DNA from: Leuctra nigra
Taxonomy: Eukaryota; Arthropoda; Insecta; Plecoptera; Leuctridae
Assembly: GCA_934045905.1 (NCBI GenBank)
Contig: OW203766.1
Span: 17,478,309 to 17,542,308 of the forward strand
Direction: 5' to 3'
DNA length: 64,000 nt
Positions 42,860-55,560 of the stretch are shown here, piece by piece (within the stretch, counting starts at the first letter, position 1; each line of letters starts with the position of its first letter). Position numbers and translations under genes: made by a program. The notes below the pieces were generated by a model. It saw only the letters and a program-made list of their open reading frames with translations. It ran no database searches and was not told the origin of the DNA.

Positions 42860-45549
42860 TATACTGAATGTGCTGCCCTCTAATGTCGACTGTACAAAGC
42901 TGACGGTGTGTTGCGTGTAGCCTAAGTCCAAGGCGCCCTCTCAACTACACACGATCCCGCATGTCCTTGGATAGAAGGAAAGAAAATGACAAAAATCAAA
43001 GCGAGCAACGTGATTGTCAGAACCGCGAATATGTCATAGGCCTACCTTGACTTATTTCGATTCCTAGAAACACTCACAAATTGCATTCATTTTGATGTAC
43101 AACTTCTTTTTTGCCCGCATGGCCAAAAGCAAAACTGCAAAGTGCATTTGCAATTACTAATGACCTCGATTATACTACTTACAAATTCAAGTTTTTCTTT
43201 TGGAATATTGTACAAAGCAATTTTCTTTGGTGTGCTCCATATGTGGTAGAAACTTAGAGAGAACGTAAATTTTTTTAATTGTTCACTTATATTTTTAACC
43301 CTAAAGTGAAACGTGAAGGTAAATTCTATACTGGTAAGAAAGAGTAAATTAATTGAAGGAACTTGTCAATTTGATTATGGAAAGAATAATTGCTTTTAAA
43401 CTTTATGTTAACTCGACAATGCTACTGCGCATGTGCAATAATAATAATAATAATACAACTTGATGAGTTGAGTGGTAGTTTCCAAGTTTAAGTCCATCGA
43501 CAAAGGCAAGATGTGACGATATTACCTTTTTTGCAGTCTGTTGAATTAGATTAAAACTACACCAATCTATAAGTAAGTAAGTCTGAATTCAAGAAAAGTA
43601 CTGGGATAATGGATTAAAATTGAAAAAATTAAGATTTGGAAAAATCTGTTTTTCATGTTATAAGATTACAGAGGACACCAACGTACTACCAATTAAAATT
43701 GTAAATTAGTTTTTTAATTTATTTTGTAATTGACCAAATCAGAATCGGAATCTGAAATCTCGAATCGGAGTTTCATGATCTGGACACATTTACAAGTTCT
43801 TCATAAAAATCGCTCGTATCTAGTTTTACAGCAAATTCTCATACATTTTCAGTTTTTCAAAAATGTTAATTTGATTTTCACCTTTTATAAAACAGTTTAC
43901 TACACTAATTATGTAGGCATATATGTATATATTAAACCAAAAAATGACAAAAATAAATGAAATGTCGTGACATTGATTGAAATTATTTAGAAATCCCCAA
44001 TTAAATTAAACAAATCGAAATGAAGTATTGACACGACGATAGCAATCATATTTGCTAACCAATGCATCAATTATCACTTCTTCTCGTTGCATTATGCAAA
44101 CCCAGAGTAACAAGATGCATAATTAGAGTTGTTTGGAGAATATTTGCTTGCGTGACGTGTGCAAACAAAATGCAGCTCATGGCCATCACAAAGTGCATAT
44201 CATGACGAGCCAGACAGAAAAATATACGTCCTCGGTGAATTGCAACTCAAATAAAAACATCTTTTGACACAGCAAGAGTCAGTTTGCTTTGTATAATCGC
44301 ACACAGAATGAGAGTCAAGGTTAAAGATAAGTACTTACTCTTCACGTGTAGACCAAAACGTCTAGAGTTCTCCAAAATATCAATAAATATTTGGGCAACA
44401 ATGTGGAGAAAATTTAAAGTTTCAGCTTAGAAAAAAATAGTATAATTTTAGGCCACGAAGTCTTCAGTCTGCAATATCTAAATCTGCTGCATTTTTATTT
44501 TGCTGCCATACTGGAATTTATAGCCTTCATTTTTTTTAAATTTATGATTTTCATACAATAATGCAAATGCAAATAAATGCAATAATGCAAATAAATAAAT
44601 AAATAAAAAATAAATAAAAAATAAAAATATCCAATAATGCAAATAATGCAAATATGCAAACAATAATAAAAAAGCAATAATTATTTAATATTATTTCACT
44701 AATGAAGTAAAGTTATAAGTATGTATGTTTTTAATATGTTCCAAATATACCTCTCATCTCATAGCAGTATTTTATTTATGAAAATTACAATATTAATAAC
44801 TAAGTTTGGAATACATTTTGTTTGAATATCCTTCTAATGGTTCATAGTTGAAATTTCCTCATATCAATCTGATGCTCTCTAACGCATCTAATATTGCATC
44901 TACTTACTTCACATTGTCCTTCAGAAATCTTCCATCCGTCCAAGTGTTAACAAAAACCGCAACAATGCATTTCTCAAGCAACGTCTACCGAAAAGACCTT
45001 GCCCCTTGCTAGCCATGTCACCCATGCATTAACCCAACGGCAATGCAACATGCACTTCCAACTGCATTTCTAGTCGACCTCGTAGTTAAATGCAGCGCGC
45101 TAGACAGAAAAAAGACTAGTAAGTCATGAGTGCATATGAATGCATTTTAAATTGATTCACGATGCACATAATTAACTGGTCGACCAGACTGGTTTGGTTG
45201 ATAAAAGTGTTAACTGTGGTCAGGGTTAGTCGCCACGTGGAGACAACGACTAGACTAGAATACAAATAAGAGATTAGAAGAAACTAAATGATATCTTCTT
45301 TAATGGTGATGATACATTAGACACGTGACAAGAAAACAAGATGATTTATTGTCGAGAATGATCGAGATGGTATCGTCGGTGAATCATTAAAGGAAATTTT
45401 ATGAAAACTATAATATAGACTCTATAGATCACATTTTGTAGTTCTGAGAAAATTGGGGTACAACGTACTTTAAAACTTTAAAATAAAACAATCTTCATAG
45501 GGAGCGTTAATTACTATGGTACTTTTATGACACCTTATCTGTTCATTTA
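42860..45549. other. AT-rich stretch without a supported gene
   Basis: It holds an (AAT)n tract at about 43436-43456 and an AAATAAATGCAATAATGC-type low-complexity zone at 44560-44690. The open frames there are products of the AT-rich repeats. Confidence 0.55.
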
Positions 45550-45559
45550 TGTTGTTTTT

Positions 45560-46012
45560 GCCAGCAATTCCCATGTCACAAAGTTCAACCAATCGACCTG
45601 AAATTTTGTGTATACATTAATGTCATATGAGCGGTCACGTGCAAAGTTTTTGACAAGTTCGGTGATTAGTTGAAAATTTAAAAAAAAGCATAGTTTGACC
45701 GATTACGATTACTTAAAATTTTTTACGGTCATTAGGAGCAATATTTTAGGTGTATTTGACGATTTTTAGAAAAATCTGTCAAGAACTTCCAGAGTTATTG
45801 ACATTGTGTGGACATGCTTGTTTTCAAATATTTGTCAAGTTGATTAAAATAAATTTCAAAGTAGTTATCAATGCTATTGGACGCATTTGAGTATCTTATT
45901 TTCTTCCTCTATTTACTTCCTCTTTTTACTTCCTCTGTTTTACTTCATACGATTTTCACATACAATACGAAGGCTCGCTTATCAACGCGTTACACATAGC
46001 GTTTTCCGTTAG
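45560..46012 (-). mobile_element. Repeat family 2, 5' part, inverted
   Basis: GGCTCGCTTATCAACGCGTT then ATAGCGTTTTCCGTTAG is the inverse of the family 2 start. Diverged body sequence extends to about 45560. Confidence 0.5.
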
Positions 46013-47229
46013 TCTGTACTTTCGGCACAACAAAAAATGTGCTCAAATAATCTGATTTACTGAATAATATAAGATCGCACCATCAGACGTCAGTCCAAGC
46101 GATCTCCTTATCTCACTGTAGTCGGTGACCTCTCATTTCATTGATAATGATAATTAATTACAAGCATTGATTGTTACGGAACCTGATCTTACGGTCAAAT
46201 ATGTTTAACGATCATTTTTTCTCTTGCCAAGTGTATCAGCTTATCTCTTACTTTTCTTGAAGTCCACTCACCTTCTGCCTGAGCTGATAAGATGGATGGA
46301 AATATTAGTATTTACATGCACTCGTTTCATTAACATAAACTTGATAATTCTTATTATATTTTGTAGGTATTTATTTATTTATGCTTATCTCACAAAAGGT
46401 GTTTTTCGCGAGGTGTTAAAAAATTAAAATATATATTTATAACATGGGTATTTCAAAAAGTTCGTGGTATGGAAAGATTGTATAGAGTGCACAAACGGAA
46501 CTCGTCTGTATTTTCAGATAAGCAAATCAAACTCGAAGAAAATTTCAATAGACAAAATAAATTGAGAGTCATGCACAGTCTCAGCTCCTCAAAATCAAGT
46601 AAAAACTTTAAACAATGTTGGAAGTATTTATTAGTGGAAAACTACGCAAGCAGTCCCATTTACCACTAAAACCTCTTCCAAAACGGTTTGATGTGTTTTC
46701 CCTTGATTTTTAAGAACTTGATGACAGCAATTTTGTCCACTCAAATATTCTTCGAGTTTGATTTACTTATTTGACGAGATATGGAAAAAGTGTAAATCAA
46801 TTATACTAAGACTGGTACATGCTTTGAAAGAAAAGATGTCACACAATTGAACTATATTCACTAGAAATTCCTACCACTCAGTTCATTATAACTAATATAT
46901 TGACAACATTTTATGTACAATTTATGAAGATCTAGAGTTATAGTAAAATGAGTATACTAATAGTAATTATACCCTTAGTAGGGATTTTACTGCCTTTTTC
47001 AATTGTGTAATGGACAACAACTGAAGATCAAAAGCCCGAAATAAAATTGGTATCAGCCAGCGAAGTATATCTAGGCACCTGATCTGCATCAGAAGTTTAA
47101 CAAAATACTTTCATTAAAATATAATTTGCTATAAAAATTTGTCGGACTATTTTAGGAAAACTCTTTTATGTTCCCGAGGATTTGTCAACTCCACTTTACA
47201 TATGTTCAGTTAGCCGATAAAATATAGGA
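46013..47229. other. AT-rich stretch without a supported gene
   Basis: No recognisable exon, repeat or RNA gene. Short frames (for example at 46469-46669) have no splice or domain support. Confidence 0.5.
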
Positions 47230-47407
47230 ATTTTCGGAAAGTTCAAGAATCTATAACTTTTTAAAATTTCGCTTATTACATTAGTATCTGTGCACATTTT
47301 CAGATCGATTGGTTGATCTGGGCACTGCTGGCAAAAATACGCAAAAAAGCACACAGAGAAAGTGTAATTAATGTGTACCGTGGTAACACTGGCTAAGCTC
47401 GCTCAAT
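47230..47407 (+). mobile_element. Repeat family 2, 3' fragment
   Basis: TTTTCAGATCGATTGGTTG, CACACAGAGAAAGTG and TGTACCGTGGTAACACTGG, ending AAGCTCGCTCAAT, match the 3' part of the full copies. Confidence 0.55.
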
Positions 47408-50400
47408 GACATTCTCAATAGTGGAGAGTGAAAAGTAAACAGTTGTGCAACATGCATAACTGCATTCTTTTTGCCCTTTTGATAAATCATGTAAATTCGT
47501 TTGATCACAATTCTAAAATATCCACTCATCATGACATCTGAAGACATGATTTCATAACGATGCCACAACTGATTGATTCCTTCCATTCAACTGACATGAC
47601 TGTATTAAGTGCAGATGCACCTGCATAATGCACTTGCATCCCGAATGCATTTATCACTTGACGTCGAGCAATCTATCGAACACGAACATGAAGTGCAGTA
47701 ATAATCATTAGGTATGTTCAAAGGCGCTACGTGACTTGGGCTTATCGAACCGCATTTTTATTTTTATTTGATCCATTAATCGTTTTAAATTGTTGGGAAT
47801 TCTAGAAAAATGCTACTATAGCTTACAAGCATTTTAACCGGTTGATACAGGTTATTGGTTTAGAGTATTAATAGCAAAGTGCGATAGGAAAATGGATTTG
47901 CGTTAATCATTTTAAGTCGATGGAATAAATTAGTAGCATACAGATTAGGAACAAGCAGTAAGAACTATTAAATGTTTGCATATTCAGAGATAATCTCGAA
48001 GTACCTGTTGTTCAAAATAATTATGGAATTGGCCTATTTCACAGATGATCTACACCAATGAGTATTTTGTTCCAAAGACAATTTTGGATACGATATCTAG
48101 CTTGATTTTAAAATCTCAAATTCGATTTTTTGCAACATTAAATGCGTTTTTTCCCAACCTCCTCAAATTTTGAGTGAGCTATTCTTATGATTCTTTCAAG
48201 TGGGCTTCAAGTGGCCGTATTCTAGAACAATACTGAACGATACGAAATAAAATACAATTTTAAAAAAAATTCAAAACATATCATTGAATCTTTGCATTGT
48301 TTGATTTTGCGATACAGGACGATTTTTAAAATAAATATAGACTTTTAACCATATTTTTTCTTGCTAATGATAAGACTGACATTTTTACAACTCTTACCTT
48401 TCCACGTGCATCCACTGCGATAGCTGATCACAATCTACAGTTAAGACCAGATAAAGTTTTATCGAACGTTTATTTGAATAATGCCGCGTGTAATTTCTTA
48501 AACACGTGTCATTGTTATCTCTTTCATTAGAAATCCGCCCACGAACCATGTCAGATTGCATTTTAACTTCGTAGATGTGTGATTCTCGATCTACTCGCCT
48601 TGGACAATTGACTCATATCTTGCCTCATTGTGGGAGGAGTGTTCTGCGAATGACTTGTTTAATTATTGACTCCTGGGAAATACTTGTGGCTCGTACACGT
48701 GCCGGTAAAGAAACAGTAAACAATGTGAGGTGCTAAACAACTCATCTTATACGCAGATTCTGAAGATTGTGTCTTTGAGGGTGTTGAACTTTTTTTATAG
48801 TGTCGATCCTGCATCATGAATTTTCGCGTAAGTTTAAAAAATCAATTTATAAATATAAGATGTAGTGTTATAAGTGTTAAATACCCTAGTTTTTTCAAAC
48901 AGCAATGTCAATCTAACCATATTTTTTCTGTTAGAGTTGGAAACACTATGGTTCGGTTATCCAAGCTAGTTGGTAAAAATCATTGTTATGCCCCCAAGTA
49001 TAATTTTGCCAACACAAGTTTCTCTATCTCTGCCATGCTAATATTAATAGAAAATTGAATTTATCGTTGACGATGTTTATTGACATTGGGCTTTGAAACA
49101 ATGCTCCTCAAATACTCTATCTTTGTATGAGTGTTTTTAAGCAGTTGAGTAGTTGAATTTTCGTAATATTTCGGGAGAAGCTCGATATCTTACCCAATAA
49201 TATGTATTGAATTTGAACAATAAACTTCTTGATAATACGTTCTTAGACAAAAAGAAGTTTAAACGGTTCACCTACATGATAACCAAAAATATCCTAAAAT
49301 GGGAAGATTCCTTTTCAGAAGATCTTCCCCAATTCTGGTGCAATTTCAACTGATAAAATGATAAATAAGTTTAGAATAACTATCTTATTTTTAATATTTT
49401 CATTCCGATAAGATTTGCTATCTTGAAAATTATTATGTATTTCATGTTTTCCAATAATACATTGTTTTTTTTATCACTTCTTCTTGATGACTACCATTTT
49501 AAAACTACAATAAAAATGATCCTACGTTCAAAGAAGGAAAGTATTTTTCCCCTCATCTTCTATGAATCACATGCAAATAGTCATAATAACATTGTTATCA
49601 AGCGGCACGTTCAAACATTACACTGCGACCGAAGATCAACCCATGTTGTAATCAGAAGCAATATTGAATCAATTCCTCATGTTTTCGCAAACTATTTGGA
49701 ACAAACTGAAAAAATAATTACTCTAAAATGTCTCGTAAAAACTTACATAAAAATCAGTTTAATTTTTAATCGAGCACGTTTCGAACATTTGATCTAGATA
49801 CCTAAACGAGACCTTGTCACTTTTGATTTACGAGTGTATAAAAACAATCAGTAGATGATGCAATTAGTAAATACGTATTGATCATACTCTATTGCGCACT
49901 CACATACATAGTAAATAATTCAATGGACCTCTATACACTATGTCGTTATTGATTGTACTTAGTTTTACAATCATTCATCGAAGAGAATACTATCAATACT
50001 AATCGATAGACTATCAGACATATCAGATCAATCAATATCCTTGAACTTAGAATGGAAAGCTGATCACTCGGAGAGACCGGGGTTCGAGGTAGAAGACAGT
50101 ACTGATTATGGTATGTCGTGATTTAGGAAGGCGCACAATAGGCAGTACCAATAGGTACTGTTGCATTTACTACCATGTTATTGTAGTGAAGATACATTTT
50201 GTCCATTCATAATAATCTAGTGCTTACAGCTCGAAAAATATTTACAATACATCAAGAAAATTTTCTCAGTAAAATTACGAAATCAAGAAGTTTGTCAATA
50301 TTGTTCGTGAATGAAGCATCCCAAAATAAACTGATGATTCCTCGCTATCTAAAATAACATTTACGTCAGTAAGCAAATCCGGGGCGTTTTTCAAAATGTT

Positions 50401-50880
50401 TTTTTTTAATGTAATTGGAGAAAACGAAAGTTAATTATTCCAAAAAATTTGCACAGGAAAAACTAGCAGCTAGATCAATTAGGTGGCGAAGAAGAAGTGG
50501 AAGAAGGGTAGGTTGGGAGATGAGTGCGTAGTCTATCGGGAAGGTCGATTGATAATACACCGTTTTTGTCTTAATAAAAAAAACTAAAATAATGAACTTA
50601 TCAATTGTGTTGTCGACGTCTAAGCAATAAAAACACGAAATAATAAATACAATATTTTGTGGACAACAATTTGTAGACTCGAAGAGACTCGAAGAAAACT
50701 TGAATTATTAAAATTGTACTGTAGGCTAAAAATACAAGTTTTCTTATTTCTTAGGTCCCACTCAAGAATTAAATAATGTTTTTTTTTATATATTTGATAA
50801 TTTGAATGGTTCAAAAAATCAAATGATTAGAAAATATTATCTTCAGTGTGACATTCGAGTCATAGTCTTAAAGTCCTTGT
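47408..50880. other. AT-rich stretch without a supported gene
   Basis: The longest frame (49423-49797, 124 codons) is AT-rich with no domain, and no GC-rich exon-like islands occur. I see no RNA gene or defined repeat. Confidence 0.55.
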
Positions 50881-50884
50881 AATG

Positions 50885-50960
50885 AGGAAAACCACGACTA
50901 CATTAGTGACGAATGTCGTCCTCGGGAATCGAACACCGAGAATTCATAACAAGACTTACC
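50885..50960 (-). mobile_element. tRNA-derived SINE fragment
   Basis: The minus strand has B-box-like GTGTTCGATTCCCGAG and ends in CGTGGTTTTCCTC, the inverse of the GAGGAAAACCACG tail motif of the SINE at 53920-54220. Confidence 0.4.
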
Positions 50961-50994
50961 TATAGTGACATATTATTTCTGCCTGTCTCCTAGA

Positions 50995-51022
50995 CTAGGA
51001 AAACGCTCGGTGTAACGCGTTG
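50995..51022 (+). mobile_element. Repeat family 2, 5' stub cut by another element
   Basis: CTAGGAAAACGCTCGGTGTA starts as in family 2, but after CGCGTTG the sequence switches to the foldback at 51023-51174. Confidence 0.5.
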
Positions 51023-51174
51023 TTCAGGTACGTTTACAGCTCGCCGTTCAGCCTCCTGATTGGCCAACGCCGAGCGCTGGCGTTCAAGGTCAAAGATAAA
51101 CCATGTTCATCTTTCAGCGCTAGCGCTGAGCGTAGAGCGTCGAGCGTCGAACGTCAAGCTGTAAACGTATCTTT
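51023..51174. repeat. Foldback element
   Basis: TACGTTTACAGCT near the left edge and AGCTGTAAACGTA near the right edge are exact inverses, with weaker pairing inward. The interior is GC-rich. Confidence 0.6.
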
Positions 51175-51241
51175 CGTATGAATCCAAATTGGTGTGAAAT
51201 CTGTTCCTCTACATACCTTAACCCTTTGAAGATAATCTAAA

Positions 51242-51346
51242 GGCCGATGCACAATTGACGCGGACGGAAGACGCGGACGGACGACGGAGACGGATACAAT
51301 GTTAAAGTCGTCGTCCGTCCGCGTCCGATTGTGAACAGTCAGAGTG
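51242..51346. repeat. GC-rich inverted repeat
   Basis: CACAATTGACGCGGACGGA on the left and TCCGTCCGCGTCCGATTGTG on the right form arms of about 20 bp with two differences. Confidence 0.55.
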
Positions 51347-51439
51347 AATACGTCATACTGATTGGGTCCCGTCATGAAGGCCCGTCAAAAGTGATAGGCA
51401 TATTTTGACATATTTCAAATAATGCATAGGTACAAATGT

Positions 51440-51835
51440 CAGTAAAGTGTCAATTAACTCTTGAAGCTCATTACAGATTTGTCAATAAAAACACTTATAA
51501 TGCTGGTCCCAACTCCCAATGACCATGCAAAATTTGGTGATGATCGGTCAAAAGATTCCAATTTCAATTTGCACACACAGAGTTTCTTTCATCCCCATTT
51601 CCAAGCTAAGTACAAACTACAAATCAAGTTTCCGATTCCAATGAAACTAATAGACCGATTTTGCTGGAAATCATTAGCACTCTGCACTGGATAGTAATTA
51701 CATTTTACTTTTTGTTTGTGAAACACCGTGACTTTTTTTAAAATTTAATGCGAAAAGCAAAACAAAACAAAACAAAAAAAACAGAGATTCGAGCCATAAG
51801 CTCAAGTGGAAGCGCTCGCTCCGCTCGCTTGATAA
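51440..51835 (+). mobile_element. Family 2-related element, 3' part
   Basis: CCAATGACCATGCAAAATTT and GGTGATGATCGGTC resemble the body of family 2, and the end GCGCTCGCTCCGCTCGCTTG resembles its 3' end with an altered terminus. Confidence 0.4.
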
Positions 51836-52252
51836 TCTCGAATAATTGACTTGAACGACCAGCGATTATACTACCAGATTAGTTCGTTGGTATTAAGGTG
51901 ATACATAGCGCTCGGCCGTTTTAGAAAATTAAGAGAGAAAAATTGTTTCATAAGTGAGTGTAACTTTTACAGGATGTTCACTTCACATGATCAGTCTGAT
52001 TGTATATTAGCAGCACTTTTTCATTTTTGCTTATGCGCCGGTTATTCAACAAAACCGCGCAAAACTATGAAATTTGCGATACGATTGGAGACCAAACCCG
52101 TAAACCAATTGATCTCAAATTTTAATCATGATTAGTTGAAAGACAAAGTTAGGGTTATCCCTTGGCACATTATTGAAATTTAATTTTATACGGCGCCCAG
52201 GGAGACATGAAAATAGCTAATTTTTCATCAAAAATCCACTAATTATTACTAA

Positions 52253-53155
52253 CTAGGAAAACGCTCTGTGTAACGCGTTGATGAGCGAGCACGGATACAC
52301 GCAACACCTCGAACCGAAATTATGTCTATCGAATGTCATTAAAAGCCAATAATTCTTTAGTTTCGTCACATACTTGCATAAAAATCTCCAAAATCTCCAA
52401 AAATATTGGTGCCAATCCTTGCTAAGTTTTAAGTTGATCGATTAAACCTTTATGATTGAACGGTTCCTCTTTAATTTTCAAAAATCACAGGATCTCGTTC
52501 AAAAATTATACCTGGGACCACCCATATGATATGATATGTAGTGTGTGTACACAATATCAGATCAATCTGTTGAACGGTCATTATTAGTTTCATATCGTTT
52601 AAAACTTTCTGCTCTAACTACCTTGCCTTGAACTGTAGATTCGAAGTCGCCGTGAATTTGACAGCCAACACGCAAAATGTCCCTTAAATGACAAAAACTT
52701 TTGAAAATAACGACAGATTAGAGTGAAAATTGGCAAAAATACTTTAAATGTTGGTACCAATGACCATGCGAAGTTTTTAGTTGGTCGGTCAATCGGTTCC
52801 AGTTTAAATTTCAAAAATCACAGGAAAAATGGTTTCAAATTTGAACCAATTGGAGGATTTGGCTGAATTTTTTTTTGATTGGGTACAATGTTGGTTGCAA
52901 TGACTTTCCTAAATTTCAAATTGATCGAACGAACCAATCGAAAGATAATTTTTATAAAATTTGAACCAATCACAGGATCCCGTTCAGAAAAGATCCCAGG
53001 GATCGCATAGATTACGTTAGTATGTGTACACAATTTCAGATCGATTGGTTGTGTGGTTTGACCTGGGCAGTGCAGGCAAAAAAATAAAAAATAAAAAACA
53101 CACAGAGAAAGTGCCATAAGAGTACCGTGGTGACGCTCGCTACGCTCGCTCAATT
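52253..53155 (+). mobile_element. Repeat family 2, full-length copy (903 bp)
   Basis: It runs from CTAGGAAAACGCTCTGTG to TACGCTCGCTCAATT and is collinear with 8678-9585. No coding capacity. Confidence 0.7.
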
Positions 53156-53399
53156 AACTAAACAAAAAATTAAAAATGTACCAAGGGATAACCCTAAGTT
53201 TGTCCTTTATCTAATCACGATTAAAATTTCAAATAATTTGGTCTACCCATTTCGTCTCCAATCGTATCGCAAAAAGTGTCTACAAAAAGCAGCAAAATCG
53301 CTCGCGCTTGCAGCACCTTAACGTCGTCGTTGCTGGTGGTTGCCTATCGGTGGGGTACAAATGAAATAGACTATGAATAGAATAACGCCTAACTTGAAC

Positions 53400-53440
53400 T
53401 ATCCCTGTAGCATGATCGCTGGTTCGATCCCAGATCACAT
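53400..53440 (+). mobile_element. Possible tRNA-like B-box fragment
   Basis: CGCTGGTTCGATCCCAG is a good B box on the plus strand. No clear A box was found. Confidence 0.25.
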
Positions 53441-53920
53441 CACTCGCGATCCTCCAAGCACCTCTCACAGCCCATTACCTAATGATTAGCAACCAGTGGA
53501 TCCACGTGCGATTGTTTACACCTCGACGTTCAAGGTCACATGAAAACCCGTGGCAGATCATCATCCTTATTATATTAGCGGAATTATATACCCATATTAT
53601 TTCGCACTTGTATTATTTATTTTCAAGGCTCCTCACCCTTTTTAATAGGCTATTCAAGTTTTTGCCGGTTTGTTATTTTCGCAAGAGTTGAAAAAATGTT
53701 CGGACATTCTTGCTGTGAGGTGATTTGTTTTCGAGCGGAATTCCGAATTAGTCAAATAGCTCCACGTTTAGGTCACACGTGTTTATATAATTAATAATAT
53801 CGCAGAGTCGAGAAGATGTTTTTCTCGTTGTTTTCTCGCTTGTTTCGATAACATTCCTGAGCTTCTGTCCATAAGTGATAAATTTACCCGTTGGGGTGGG
53901 GGGGGGGGGGGGTCAGTTGG

Positions 53921-54220
53921 GGGTAGTTGGCTTAGGTGGTGACGCTATCATTCTGGAGGCCCAGGTTCTATTCCCGGGGCGTTTCAATCGCGAGGCAAAT
54001 GCTCGAAATACGAGTTTATGTTTTTTAGTTATTGAACTCTCAATTGTTTTGCTACTAGGCTGTATTGACGGATTAATGATGATAATGATGATGATGACGA
54101 TGACGAATAGGTAAGGGTGGACGGCTGGAAGGAGGCAGTCGTGACCTTAATAAGGAAACCTTTCTAGAATTTGACTCTCGACTGAGGAAAACCACGAAAA
54201 CACCTCAGTCAGGAAGGACG
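53921..54220 (+). mobile_element. tRNA-derived SINE
   Basis: A box TGGCTTAGGTGG (53928-53939) and B box GGTTCTATTCC (53964-53974) at normal spacing. It is followed by a non-tRNA body with a GATGAT tract and the tail CTGAGGAAAACCACG. This is the clearest SINE in the window. Confidence 0.6.
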
Positions 54221-54228
54221 TATACTAC

Positions 54229-54585
54229 CCCCCCCCCCCCCCCCCCCCTCTTGGATACGTCACTGATACAGCACCTCCACCTCCACAACGGACACCCCTC
54301 CCCTCTTGGATACGCCACTGATACAGCACCTCCACCTCCACAACGGACCCCCCTCCCCTCTTGGATACGTCACTGATACAGCACCTCCACCTCCACAACA
54401 GACCCCCTACCCTCTTGGATACGCCACTGATACAGCACCTCCACCTCCACAACGGACACCCCTCCCCTCTTGGATACGCCACTGATACAGCACCTCCACC
54501 TCCACAACGGACACCCCTCCCCTCTTGGATACGCCACTGATACAGCACCTCCACCTCCACAACGGACACCCCCCCCCCCTGGATG
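54229..54585 (+). repeat. 55-bp minisatellite, 6 copies, after a C run
   Basis: TTGGATACG recurs at 54251, 54306, 54361, 54415, 54470 and 54525. Units contain CACTGATACAGCACCTCCAC. It is preceded by about 20 C and ends in another C run. The minus-strand open frame is an artefact of the repeat. Confidence 0.85.
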
Positions 54586-54599
54586 GATACGCTACAGAT

Positions 54600-55320
54600 A
54601 CTGACCTTCCCGACCGAACAAAGGCGAATCCAGGCACTTTTTTAGGGGGGATGGGGGTGCGAATTTTTCTTAAAACAAGTTGGATGGTCAATTTGTAAAC
54701 TATTAAGTGGGCGTCGGCCCACTTAACGCTACAAGAACAAGGGGGGGGGGGGGGGAATTTATCCCCAATACAATGCGGTTGAGGCTGCTCCAAATACAAT
54801 GGATTTTCGCATACAATGCGGCTCCAAATTGAATAATCGTCGAAATAAAATCATTGTAGTTTGCTTATGCTACCTACCAAATGCTACTAATAATGGCTGG
54901 TAGTATGTAGAGTCACGGTATAGTCGCGTTCTCATGTCCAGTTAGCGGTCGGGCATCCAAAGGGGGGGGGGGGGGGTTAGAGGGAAGCACTTGCCCCCCC
55001 CCCCCCCCCCCCCCACCCCACCACAAAGTGTAAAATTTTAAAAAATATTTCAATTAAATACATCTCAGAACATGTCCCAAAATTGATTTCGAAGTGTCGA
55101 AAAACCAAAAAACGTCCTGCGGGACAGGGCGGGGGCCGCAACGGCGTCTTATTAAAAAGGCCCCCCCCCCTCCCCCCCCCCCCCCTCCCTTTGGCAGAAA
55201 TCCTACGGGCGCCCATTGTCAGGGCTACGAAAGGTAGTTTATTTTTTTTAGGAACTATGACTCTTAGGGGGGCCATCGTCCCCCTCCCCCCTCCCCCGCT
55301 TCTGGATCCACCACTATGAC
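54600..55320. repeat. Cluster of G/C-run repeats
   Basis: G or C runs of 10 or more occur at about 54740, 54961, 54994 and 55161-55186. AAAATTGATTTCGAAGTGTC and CGTCCTGCGGGACAGGG also appear near 60040 and 60180, so the runs sit in copies of one dispersed family. Confidence 0.5.
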
Positions 55321-55449
55321 AGAGCGCCACTGGGCGTGTCTGGTGTCTGTTTGGATGACCCTGCTGTAGCGGGTCACTCGACGGCACACGCGTGCCTCTG
55401 GAGCCCAGGGTTCTTGTTTACACAATTGAAACGCACGTGTCACGAGCAG

Positions 55450-55523
55450 CCAATCAGCGGGCGCCGCCAATGTTGGTGTCGCTTCATATAAATACAATCA
55501 CGTTGGAGTGATAACATTCAGTT
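55450..55523 (+). promoter_or_regulatory. Predicted core promoter of the esterase gene
   Basis: CCAATCAGC at about 55450, TATAAATA at 55487-55494 and initiator TCAGTT with A at 55520, 33 bp downstream. A 41-base exon and a strong donor follow. Linking it to the esterase at 61.1 kb is an inference from strand and from the need for a 5' non-coding exon there. Confidence 0.6.
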
Positions 55524-55560
55524 CAGCAAGGATTCGGACCATACACAAACTATTTCACTT
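55520..55560 (+). other. Predicted 5' non-coding exon of the esterase gene
   Basis: It lies between the initiator A and donor ATTTCACTT|GTGAGTACT. It has no ATG. The next suitable plus-strand acceptors are the tandem ones at 60499-61093, just before the esterase start. Confidence 0.45.

Noticed and set aside
49423..49797. Plus-strand frame of 124 codons in an AT-rich region
   Set aside because: Composition matches the AT-rich background, exons elsewhere in the window are GC-rich, and no domain, acceptor or donor is visible.
54225..54799. Minus-strand frames of 114 and 130 codons
   Set aside because: They are generated by the 55-bp tandem repeat at 54249-54578 and flanking G/C runs.
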